Assembly (NCBI RefSeq): GCF_014805685.1
Contig: NC_060893.1
Coordinates: 9,162,773-9,226,772 of the forward strand
Length of the DNA: 64,000 bases
From: Silurus meridionalis
Lineage: Eukaryota; Chordata; Actinopteri; Siluriformes; Siluridae
Reading direction: 5' to 3'
The notes below the pieces were generated by a model that was not told the DNA's origin, made no database searches, and saw only the letters and a program-made list of their open reading frames with translations. The stretch's first letter is position 1. Each line of letters starts with the position of its first letter. The position numbers and the translations under genes were made by a program. Of this stretch, positions 47,201 to 57,800 are shown one piece after another.

Positions 47201-48860
47201 TTTATAACATGACAGGGTGAAGATATTGATTTCTGTGCAGGGTGAGAGGGGATGAATAGACACTATTGTCAGACAACCACAGTATCTTGCAGCCCGAATG
47301 TTGGCCTTGTGATCTCCACACTGGATTAATGATAGCTCTTCAGAACGACTGAACAAAGTATACTGTTTATCTGTGTCCTTTGGCTCTTTCCCTTCCTTGT
47401 GAAAAGTCAGGTAATCAGAAGTCAAAGCAAGCGAAGCTACTCCTGCCTGCCATTGTGCCATGCCTTTCTGACAGGTTCAGTCACGCGATTGCTGCCAGCA
47501 TGTAAACACACCTTGCTGTTTGAAAGTGAGCTATTTTTCAGACAGATGAAGGGAGTATGATAGGAATGCCAGTGGCCTTCCTAGATCCACTAGAGCATAG
47601 TTAAAAAGATGATGATTGGACTCTTGTTCAACAAACACAAATACTGCCAAAGGCTAATTTATATTATCTTTGGTTCAGTAGTACACTGTGAAATTCATTA
47701 ACATTAATAATATTGTTAGGCACTTATGATTCTATGAAATATAGTGTTAATTTTAATTAGCTCAAGGGTATAGCCAGCATGAAAGGAAACTTTTCTACTT
47801 TGCTGTTTTATTGAAGACAGCTATAAAATATTTACTCACAGATAAACATGAAAAAGAATAGGACGCATAGGTCATATACTTTATTTAAAAGTTCCTGCTC
47901 AGTTCATAGGTAGAATTTTTTTTTTTTATGTTGCTTGAGGTCAATTTATGAATAAGAAAAACATGTTTTTTCATTACTTAATCTGCACTTAAGTAGATTT
48001 AAATAATTGTTTATTTATTTATCTAGTATATTTATATACTATATAATTATAGTATTTAATATAGTACTATAAGATATAAATATAGTACTTGATAAAGTAC
48101 TATATTTATATAAAATTCATAATAAAGAAATCCAATTTATAATTGTATAATGTATATTTCAAGAATAAAGTTGCTTCTTTCACTCTTTATTATCATAAAA
48201 TGTATTTCTCTATATGTAGATACAATATAAAGACAATATTTAAATAATTTAATTGTGAGCAGAAAGTATCTTACATTTTTAATTTACATTTTGTCTGCTA
48301 CTCGATGATAGTCCTCAAACATAAACTTAAAAATTCAGTCAGATGGCAGACATGGAGATTCTGAAAGCTCTGTCCATGACTGGTATGGTGTTAGATGTTA
48401 AAATAAGTGACAATTAAATTTTTTCTGCAGTCTTTTTAAAAACAGTCTTGCAGTTTCTTAAAATGTGTCAGCTTGTGCAGCTTTTTCAGCAGAAAGACTG
48501 CTTAGTTTGTCCAGACAAATTGGTTTAATTTACTATGAATTTACTAAGAATGCCTGCTGCACAACGAACACGTCCCTTCCATAATAAAGTATTTGCAGGT
48601 GTTTAGGCCTGCTGCACATTCAGCTTCGAAATATTAATATGCCCCAATTTTCTCAGTGTTTACTGAAGTTGATACAACATGCAAACGATCTAATTCGACT
48701 TCGCATTGTTGCACAAAATGTCTTATATTTACAGAATTTCTAAAGTATTCTATATTTTGCCTCAATAACTCTAGCACTGCACTTCTAGTAACTGGAAATA
48801 AGGGCAGATATAATTGGTTGGTTTGAGAACAACAGTCTCTTCTTTTTCCAGTTTTGAAAA

Positions 48861-48918
<58 letters not shown>

Positions 48919-50758
48919 GTTATACCAAGCTCCACTAAATTTAAAAGGAAATTTGACTCTGGCAACATATCTTCATATTATGTACATAATTCAAAAGGAT
49001 GTAATTTGTTCGGTACATTTGAACAGTTTTTGTTGTTTTGGGCTGAAACTTTGAATCACTTGCAGGTTAATTAAAAAGGCAGCAAAACACTAGGCATGTC
49101 CAGTATTGTGTAACATAAACAGGGTTGTGTTTTTCATTTTGCTGGAATTCAGCCACAGGTCATATTACTCCAAGAAAAGGGCTAGGTCACTTTCATTAGT
49201 CCTCTGAGGTCAGTTAATAATAAATTACAGTCATTATATAAAGTATGTTATTTGTCAGGTTGAATGAAATATTGCAGAGGTTGTAACACTACTCTGTTTG
49301 TTTGACATAATAGCAATAACTTGAAAAAGATTACTTAATATTTTTAGAACTTAACTTAAACTTAAATATAAAAAATCATTTTAAGCAAAATGTCTCAGGC
49401 CACAGACTTTCTTTAAGGTTTACAGTGGCATTGAATGCTGTCTATTTTAGTTTCATGTGCAATGCCCTGATGGGAAATGCTCAAAATGGGATTACATTTG
49501 TAAGGCTTCACTAACATGAGTGGCGTATTTTCCTTGTTTTCTCCCTTTTAATAACCGGTAAAATTAATTTATTAGCAGACAAAAATATAAGCATAGCTAC
49601 CGGAGAACCATATCGACCTGCTTTTTGAATAAATAAAAGCGTTTTGGAAGAGTATGAATTATATTCTGTTTTTTAAATAGATTTGTTGTGATGAAGAACC
49701 ATGTAAAAAATCCTTCAGTTAATTAGATTCTTGATTGAAACATGTTTGCCCATAGGGAGCATTTTCTCTCTATATTTCTAAATATTTATCAATGATATCC
49801 ATATTTTAGTAAAACATTCAACATTCTGACATCTACATTACTAAAAATATAGAGAATTTACAATAATAGGTATAGTACATAAGATTTGCTGATTTATATA
49901 AGTACAGTATCTCTCTGCTAGATTTTGTCACTAATTTGTTGTTAAGACCTTTTTTGTCTTTGTGGATGGATTAAAACAATGAAGAGGTATTGCATCTTGC
50001 TAGAGTTTAGTTACCTATAAGAGGAGTGGCCATTATCACACAGCCCTTCAGAGAATCTGCTGATGGCTCATTAGTGCAGTGGTCTGAAAGTAGCACTCAG
50101 TCCTTTGCACACTGAGAGGTAATAGGATGCTCTTTGGCACTTGTTTGTTTGTGTCTGTTGATTGTTGTCACTCCATTAGACAGTATTGGAGCAATGTCAG
50201 ACAGTGTGGTATTTGCATACTTATTGCAAGCAGCCAGGTTCTGAAATGATTACAGATACAATTATTGACATTATCTGTTGGATTGTCACTTCAGCATCCA
50301 ACTAATGGACTGTAATAACAGGATACAAGTTCACAGAGCAGAAAGATAAAAGCTTTCTGTGTTGGATGCTTGACGGATCTTGGAGTTTTCTGGTTGTATA
50401 AAAATTACTGGGGTGTGATTGCTGTGACTGTGTTTTCTTGTTGTTTTACAGTAACAGATGTAAAACAATTACAGTTGGTGTTTTATTTTATGTTAGACTT
50501 ACATTCTACTTATTATTTATTAACATTGAATCTTGATAGTATTCTTATATCCGGAACAATATGTTCCAGCATTCGAATATATTTTTAAAGGACACTACAA
50601 AGAACATAGCACAAAGTGAGACTACTACTACTACTTCCCACTGGATCTGCTAAAAATTGATATGTACAAGTGAAATGTATAAAGGCATTTTTTTTTTTTC
50701 ACTTTATGTCATATTCTTCATATGCATATAAGTTAGTCTGTGATTCAAGACAGTATAG

Positions 50759-50822
<64 letters not shown>

Positions 50823-53211
50823 TGAGGAAAATAAGTATTTGAACACCCTGCTATTTTGCAAGTTCTCCCACTTAGAAATCATGGAGGGGTCTGAAATTGT
50901 CATCGTAGGTGCATGTCCACTGTGAGAGATAATCTAAAAAATCTAAATAATCTAAAAAAAAAAAATCCAGAAATCACAATGTATGATTTTTTAACTATTT
51001 ATTTGTATGATACAGCTGCAGATAAGTATTTGAACACCTGAGAAAGTCAATGTTAATATTTGGTACAGTAGCCTTTGTTTGCAATTACAGAGGTCAAACG
51101 TTTCCTGTAGTTTTTCACCAGGTTTGCACACACTGCAGGAGGGATTTTGGCCCACTCCTCCACACAGATCTTCTCTAGATCAGTCACGTTTCTGGCCTGT
51201 CGCTGAGAAACACGGAGTTTGAGACTGACAGTCATGTTTAGCTTCTTCCATTTTCTAATGATTGCTCCAACAGTGGACCTTTTTTCACCAAGCTGCTTGG
51301 CAATTTCCCCGTAGCCCTTTCCAGCCTTGTGGAGGTGTACAATTTTGTCTCTAGTGTCTTTGGACAGCTCTTTGGTCTTGGCCATGTTAGTAGTTGGATT
51401 CTTACTGATTGTGTGGTGTGGACAGGTGTCTTTATGCAGCTAACGACCTCAAACATGTGCATCTAATTAAGGATAATAAATGTAGTGGAGGTGGACATTT
51501 TAAAGGCAGACTAACAGGTCTTTGAGGGTCAGAATTCTAGCTGATAGACAGGTGTTTAAATACTTATTTGCAGCTGTATCATACACATAAATAGTTTAAA
51601 AATCATATATTGTGATTTCTGGATTTTTTTTTTATTATGTCTCTCACAGTGGACATGCACCTACGATGACAATTTCAGACCCCTCCATGATTTCTAAGTG
51701 GGAGAACTTGCAAAATAGCAGAGTGTTCAAATACTTATTTTCCTCACTGTATATATGTCAGGGTGGCGATCACGACGAGGAAGCAGAAGTAACATAATCA
51801 TAGTTTATTTAACACAAAACACACACAAGTCATGGAGAGCCACCAAACGATAGTAATCCGCTCGGGACGAGTAATCCTACACGGAAAGCAATGTCTGGAA
51901 AACAAAATCCTTTTGATTGTGATATATTTTATACAAATATACAATTGTACTAGTCCTGCATTAAACATTTGTACAAATATGTTGCTTACAGACTGAAAAT
52001 CTAAATACAAATGAATGGGATACCAGGAATAAGCCAAGAAACATTTATTACTTTAATAATATAGTGCTGTTAATTATTTAATGTATTAACTTTTTTATAT
52101 TTGTAACCCTGAATGGTTTAAATATATTAAATATATTATTTTTCAGGTTTTTTTTACTTGTAAACTGAAGGAAAAAGTTATCAAATTCCCACTGGCCCTG
52201 TATGTAAAAATGTAGCTGATTTTTAGATTCTCAATTAATTAATAATAATTAATTGATAACTGGTTTTAATTAGATTAGGCACCACTAGACTAGATTACTG
52301 ATAGCCCTGTTGAATCTAAACATATAAAATAAAACCTTTACAGCAATATGAAGTAGTTCAAAATGTTTCAAGAAGCAGCACATTGTGCCACAAAATTTGG
52401 CCAGATATGAGAAAGGAGGTTATTGGATACATCAGTCTGGAAATTAATACAAGGCTACTTCAAGGCTCTGGGCCTTAAGCGAACAACAGCAGGAGCCATT
52501 GACTCCAATTTAAAGAAAAAAAAATCTAACCATGACGTATCAATGACTAATCCAGGAAGTCACATAAAATCCCAGAGGAACATCTAAGGAACTAAGGCTT
52601 TGCACACATCAGATTGGTTCAGCGTTCTTGATTCTACTAGCAGATAGAGACTAGCATAAAGTATAATACAGTATACTTAAATAATAACATGATAACAATC
52701 AAACATGGTGGCAATAGCACAACACATCCCTCTGTTATCTGAAGCTCAAACACAAAATAGGGTATCCAGCAAGACATTCCGCCAAAGCACAAGAGACCGT
52801 CCACCTCTGATATTTTAAATGTAACAAAATTAAGGTGGACTAGTAGCAAGGGTTGCCTAGTCAAAGTCTTGACTTGAACCCCCTTGAGATGCTGTATCTT
52901 TTATGCAATTCATGCTTGAAAGGCCTCTAATGTGCAAGAATTAAGGCATTTCGAAAAAGATTTCATCACAGTGATGTGAAGCACTGATCAGAAGCTTTGT
53001 GGCACAATCAGTTATTACATGTATTCATTAAATGAAGGAACCATTTATAGTTATGTTGGTGTTTCCTTATGTTGTCCTTGTCTTATTTTAGATTTTGTAT
53101 GAGAACCTAAACCAATTATTTATATTTTCACAGCTTATATGTGTTTTTATTTTCATTGAACCCTATAGTGGCTATTTAGCTGTTCTTAGTTATTAACAGG
53201 TTTATGGTTTC

Positions 53212-53310
<99 letters not shown>

Positions 53311-54293
53311 CTCATTTACTTCTTCCTTCCCTCTCATAGGGACAATATGTCATGGTATGCAAATGAACATACATGAGTGCCCCAGATATTATAAATAGAC
53401 ATTTGCAGTTGATTACATGTAAAAATCTTACCCTAGGAAAAATTGATACTCTGCTGAACTATAGTGTTCCATATCTTTAGAAGGACTTATCAAAGTGTAG
53501 ACTTATGTTTTTCTTTGATAAGCTTATATCTCTGTCATACGAAATTCTTGAATGTTCTCAGTTATATACTCAAGATCAGTGTGGATTTATGAGATTTATA
53601 AGATTTATGCAGAATAACAAATCAACCTAGCATCAATCTGAACATTTTTGGTGACCACAAGCCACCAGAACAGCTTCAATGTACCATGTCAATGAATACG
53701 TCTTGCTATTCCTTTGAGCTGTCTAACAAACCTGTACAAAATCTGTCAAATATATGGTAACTGTGAAGACCATGTCAATACCATGATTTACATTATTGCC
53801 ATCATTATACTCATCAAGCTATTCAGTGAGCCCTCATCGCCTGTGAATGGAAATTTTGTTATTCTGGAAGAAATCACTTTCAAAAGGATAGAAATATTTA
53901 TAAAGGTAATCAGTCAGAATGACATTGTATTGACCCTTTCCTCTGAGGGGACAAGTTGGCATAAACTATGCCAGTATAAAAGAGCCACCAGCTTTTCTGT
54001 TAATTTGTTACCTGTCTGAATGAGTAATTCTTTGTGATGCATGTTGTTTTTCTGTTTTCAGCTCATATCGTGAGAAGCAGGCAGTGGTGTGAGATGTTGC
54101 CTTGCTTGGATGATGAAAGCTGTGACTTGTTAGTAAACAGATCAGGTTGGAGATGTGCACAGTCTGGAGGCAAAGTGAAAACTACCACAGTAAGCTACTG
54201 GCCTCTTTTTGCTGCTGTTTGTCTCATTAATTTATGAATGTATATTAAAACATATTTGATCACAAAATTTTGGTGATTTCTTAGGTATCCTGA
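41122..54293 (+). CDS. tafa5: TAFA chemokine-like family member 5, 4 coding exons
   Basis: Secreted chemokine-like neurokine of the TAFA (FAM19A) family. Coding exons are 41,122-41,212, 46,634-46,783, 54,062-54,189 and 54,285-54,293, with GT-AG borders and matching phases, totalling 378 bases and 125 residues. Residues 1-25 are a signal peptide (AVCALAAAASALLLILFF core). The mature part contains QLAAGTCEIVTLDRDSSQP, RRTIARQTARCACRKGQIAG, RQWCEMLPCLDDESCDLLV, NRSGWRC and KTTTVS at the end. It is almost identical to vertebrate TAFA5 over residues 32-71. It has eight mature cysteines (38, 61, 63, 78, 90, 95, 101, 112) and lacks the adjacent CC pair of TAFA1-4, as TAFA5 does. N106-R-S is a possible N-glycosylation site. 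Which teleost duplicate (a or b) it is cannot be told here. Confidence 0.96.
41213..46633 (+). other. tafa5: tafa5 intron 1
   Basis: 5.4 kb of AT-rich sequence. I searched by eye for the alternative first exon used by the longer mammalian isoform and did not find a convincing one. No mobile element is obvious. About 44,470-44,980 is somewhat less AT-rich and could hold regulatory sequence. Confidence 0.6.
46634..46783 (+). CDS. tafa5: tafa5 coding exon 2
   Basis: 150 bases encoding QLAAGTCEIVTLDRDSSQPR through GTSRASPACVD, the most conserved part of TAFA5, with four mature cysteines (38, 61, 63, 78). The acceptor is CTTTAATTGAAG and the donor is GACG followed by GTAAGAG. Both borders are phase 1. 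Confidence 0.97.
48074..48111. repeat. Perfect 16-bp inverted repeat
   Basis: Arms ATATAAATATAGTACT and AGTACTATATTTATAT flank a 6-base loop in a stretch that is nearly all A and T. Likely a cruciform-prone sequence rather than a gene. Confidence 0.7.
48869..48913. repeat. (AG)n microsatellite in tafa5 intron 2
   Basis: About 22 AG units preceded by four AC units. Confidence 0.97.
50762..50819. repeat. (TA)n microsatellite abutting a Tc1 element
   Basis: About 58 bases of TA running directly into the left end of the deleted Tc1 copy. Confidence 0.97.
50820..51749 (-). mobile_element. Internally deleted Tc1 element, same family as 38.5 kb
   Basis: A 930-bp copy with the same ends (CAGTGAGGAAAATAAG) and long inverted repeats of about 200 bp (50,820-51,040 and 51,550-51,749). 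TA follows at 51,750. About 690 bp of the transposase gene are missing. The inner direct repeats AGATAAGTATTTGAACACC and its right-hand partner are well kept, so it could be mobilised by a full-length transposase. The left arm has a small insertion of ATCTAAAAA-type sequence near 50,932-50,955. It lies in tafa5 intron 2, antisense to the gene. Confidence 0.95.
51053..51385 (-). pseudogene. Tc1 transposase with in-frame deletion of the catalytic core
   Basis: Open frame of 110 residues. Residues 1-53 match the N-terminus of the intact transposase, including the first helix-turn-helix ([17 protein letters not shown]). They are joined at MTVSLKLRVSQ to its last 56 residues. The missing part, residues 55-284 of the full protein, holds the second DNA-binding half and all three catalytic residues. 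The frame is kept across the junction. It cannot catalyse transposition; it might still bind DNA or multimerise, which is inference. Confidence 0.9.
52350..53020 (+). pseudogene. Old Tc1-type transposon relic
   Basis: Degenerate and shifted in frame. At 52,856-52,895 the plus strand reads PSQSLDLNPLEMLW-like, the remnant of the [11 protein letters not shown] block with the catalytic Glu. Upstream, AATCAAACATGGTGGCAATA corresponds to the TKHGG segment, and near 52,420 GGAGGTTATTGGATACATC resembles the N-terminal part. GTGCCACAAAATTTG (52,386) and TTGTGGCACAATCAG (52,999) roughly mark the limits. It is a different and older family than the element at 38.5 kb. Confidence 0.6.
53215..53307. repeat. 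Compound (TC)n(AC)n microsatellite
   Basis: About 38 bases of TC followed directly by about 55 bases of AC, in tafa5 intron 2. Confidence 0.98.
54062..54189 (+). CDS. tafa5: tafa5 coding exon 3
   Basis: Encodes HIVRSRQWCEMLPCLDDESC and the following DLLVNRSGWRCAQSGGKVKTTT. Contains cysteines 90, 95, 101 and 112 and the NRS glycosylation motif. The acceptor is TTTTTCTGTTTTCAG and the donor is ACCACA followed by GTAAGC. Reading through the donor would add VSYWPLFAAVCLINL and then a stop at 54,237. Confidence 0.96.
54285..54293 (+). CDS. tafa5: tafa5 coding exon 4 (last two codons and stop)
   Basis: After an intron of only 95 bp, the acceptor GATTTCTTAG is followed by GTA-TCC-TGA. This encodes Val-Ser-stop and restores the family C-terminus KTTTVS. 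The rest of the exon is 3' untranslated sequence. Confidence 0.85.
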   Translation, partial: VS

Positions 54294-54890
54294 CATCAGC
54301 CGTAGTTGAAGCTTCTGAGAGAAATTGCCGGATGCAGATGCCCCACCCCATCCTTTATGGCTACAGCTACCATTAACATTTTCTAGTCTGTTGATACACC
54401 CATCAGTAAGGCAAATTAAGATCTGCTCCTGGTCCTGTGTAGATGATCAGATTGCTCCCAGAACAAATAATGGATCATTCACAGAAATGTATAGATGCCT
54501 ACTTCTGGACTGAACAAGATTGTGGATTTATTATGGAGCTGGCAGAACAATTTTCTCTTTCCAGTAATAGGAAATTGTACAGACCAAAGAAAAACTGAAC
54601 GGACACCATGCTTCCACTTAAATTTTGGTGTTGTGAGTTAGCAGTGAAAAATATAAATGCACAATTAAACAAACAGAAAAACACACAAATGTACACTAAA
54701 CACACATACACCTGGTGGCACAGAAAGAGAAAAACACTAAAAAAATTATCTTCATTCTTGGATTTATCAGTTGGTCCTTATGCTGCATAATGAACATAAA
54801 TCAGGTATTTTTGGAAACCGCAACGACCATGCTAATGATATTTGAAAAGGAACTTTGGCAGAAGACTAATAAATATTTTTTTCAAAGGCA
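54294..54890 (+). other. tafa5: tafa5 3' untranslated region (probable)
   Basis: About 600 bases after the stop. AATAAA at 54,868-54,873 is a candidate polyadenylation signal with T-rich sequence after it. The end could lie further downstream. Confidence 0.5.
54868..54873 (+). promoter_or_regulatory. Candidate polyadenylation signal AATAAA for tafa5
   Basis: Canonical hexamer about 575 bases after the stop codon, followed by TATTTTTTTC. Confidence 0.4.
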
Positions 54891-57800
54891 CAAAATGTAT
54901 TTAATATTTCTTGTAATTTTCTAGAGTTGCTTATTTAATAATATTAATGATGTGGTCATGTGTGAAATCATAAAACCTGCATTTATAATCAGACTTGTCT
55001 TTGCAGATCTGAACTGATTTCCAAAGATCAGAGCATATTATAGACAACAATTATGGAATATTTCAGCACTGTATAAAGATAAATGTCACAATAGATACCC
55101 TTTGTCATGCGATTGTTTTTGTTTCAGTCCAACGCATATTATATCACACTAACTGCTTTAAAAAGCATAATATCTGTACACTTGGTATAGGGTGTGTCTC
55201 TGTGAGTTTTGTGTCAGGTTCTGCTTTTGCCCTTGTCCTTCACTTTCCCTAAGTTCAGAGTCTGTGGAGATATGCTGCTGTCATCCAGGCTTTGGGCTTC
55301 ATTTAACATCACTAACAGTATGCATACATTACATAGGTCTTCTTACTACTGACACACTGCTGTTGTGGCTATGTTGACGTTTTTCCTCACTGTAAGTGAT
55401 TATATGTTAGTGCTGAGGGGTTGTATGTTTTAGAGGATTCACTGAATACATTTTCACAGAACACCAGAGTATTGAAAGAGAACTAGCACCTGTTTTTTAT
55501 CTTTAGTAACCTCTGTAAATTTCTAATGCTTTAGCAGGTATGATTTTTTTTGGCTCTTAAGAATCAACTCATCTACTATATATTCCAGTCATCTAAAACT
55601 AATTTAGAGAAAATGAGACACTATCAGTAGGACATTATCAAATAATTGGTTTAATAGGCCTGTAGAAAAGCATGAACTCTAAAAGTTTTCATACACTTAT
55701 GATCTTAACCTCAAAATTTCAATAATACAAGACAGAAGCCTTACTCATTTGTCAAAAAATACAGACTTGGCTAGTTCCTGTTAAAATCTCATATGCATTC
55801 TGTCAGCTTCTATTAAGGATGAGATTGGGACAATGAGTAAGAATATGTATAAAGAAGAAATTCAACTGTTTATTGTGTCTATTATGGAAACTTTGTCACT
55901 TAACAAACGAGCCAAAGATTTGACCTCAAGTTTGAACTTCACTAAATACAAACCAATAATCACTAAGTCTGAAAACTTGCTTTAACTTAGATTAGAGGCT
56001 CCTAATGCTTAGCTACAAATAGGTGTTTGGTAGGCATACCTTTCAAATCTTTTGTCAAATGTGTCACACTTTGTACATTTCTAGCATAATGTCATTCAAC
56101 AATGAGAGCATTTAGGCTAATCCAGAGTATTTTTTTTAAATAATTATATACATTTTTAAACTATTATTATTTGTATTATAATATAAGTTAGGTAGAAGTC
56201 ACATTCACTGGTACATATCCATTACACTGCGCTTCCGTATATTACATTCTATTGATAAGGAAATGGCATCAGCAATTTAAATGAAAACAATTAGAACAGG
56301 CAGAGATGCATATTGTTAATGGAATTCAATTGCTCTGTTATTGAACGTCATAATAAATGGCCAGGTCTCAGCTGTGCTTTTGAATAAACTCGATTTTTCA
56401 GAATTGAAGGGAGAGATTAAAAGTGATGTATGTATAATTGTGAAAAATATAAACCCAGGCGCTTTTTATAGTGCAAATTTCAGTTTCACGGGAAACCAGA
56501 AGAGAACTCTGCAATTATAGATAATTATGTAGTAATTATAAATTTGCATGATAAAGCCACTGCTTATATAATGACCTGACCAACAACTTTGCACCTGGAA
56601 TAGGCACGAGTAGAGGATGGCAGTCTACCTCAGTGCAGGATACATTTTCAAAGATGCACACACGTTTACCTCATTTTGTATTAATTACCCTCTCAATGGA
56701 ACTGCTACCAAGCACTTATAGAATTGTACTTCAGGCCGTTGTATTATTCAGAAATTCATTATCTGTAGGCAATGTTGTAATTCCCCTGCTAGATGACTAA
56801 CATTCAGAATTGGTCCATTTGAATCACAAGTGACTATTCACTGGGAACACAGACGTTCTGAAGAATGGGAACAAACATAATGCTCAGTGCAAAAGTGATA
56901 TCCTTAATATTTAATATTGATTACTCAGGTATTACCTTTAAACCAGGTTGTTATAAAAACAAGATCTATGGTTAGGTTTTATGGGTTTGACAGGCTTAAT
57001 TTTGGAATATGGAAGTTCAAAAATAATATATGAATACTTAGTAGACAAGGTTTTACTGTCCAATGGTTTTACTATATCTGATTTTGCCTAAAGGTAACTA
57101 ATTTGTATAGCAAGTTAAAACAAGTACAAAATATACTTGCATGATTGTAAAACCTTGCAAGTCAAGCAGAAAAATAAACATGCAACACAAGTCCTGAAAG
57201 ATCATGGAATGGTTGGAAGCAAAGGGATTATCTGTCAATGTGATTAATCACACTGAAGTTAAATATTTCTATTAAGAATGGTTTATAATTGCACTGGATT
57301 ATGGTTACGGATCTCATTTCCACTTGCTGTCAGATTAGCCAACGGTGAAAATGGATCCAGTCCCTTGCACTTCTGTGCATTTTAACCCCCTGGAAGTGTA
57401 TGAACAATTGCAGCACCAAAAAGGCCTAGGGCTTTTTCACAGTTTAGCTCAAACACCATTAAAATCATCACATGTGCAACACTCTGAACACTTTTTAATC
57501 TAAACACAACTGTAAACAGACCTTCAGCTGATCAATGGCTAGAAAAGGATTTACATAGAAAGAATTGTCTATTGTATTTCCAAGCACCTGCTAAACTGGT
57601 TGATTTATATCCATCTCGCCAGACACATGAATGTCACCTTTCCACATCAGTGGCCTTTATCACAAAACAGACAAAGTGTGCAAAGGTGAGAAACAGGAAA
57701 GTGTTCTATAGGGAGATATCAGAAACTAACACAGTATAAAGAGAACAGAGCTCACAAAGGATTATTTTTTTTAATGATATTTATTTAATCATTGTCCACA

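Larger units (their letters stand above)
46784..54061 (+). other. tafa5: tafa5 intron 2
   Basis: 7.3 kb, mostly AT-rich. It contains the AG microsatellite at 48,869-48,913, a 16-bp perfect inverted repeat at 48,074-48,111, the (TA)n tract and deleted Tc1 element at 50,762-51,749, and the older Tc1-type relic at about 52,350-53,020. It also holds a compound TC/AC microsatellite at 53,215-53,307. About 51,757-51,900 (GTCAGGGTGGCGATCACGAC and following) looks foreign and may be a fragment of another repeat that I cannot name. Confidence 0.75.

Noticed and set aside
51612..51797. 61-residue frame over the right end of the deleted Tc1 copy
   Set aside because: It is translation of the inverted repeat; the same peptide arises from the other arm.
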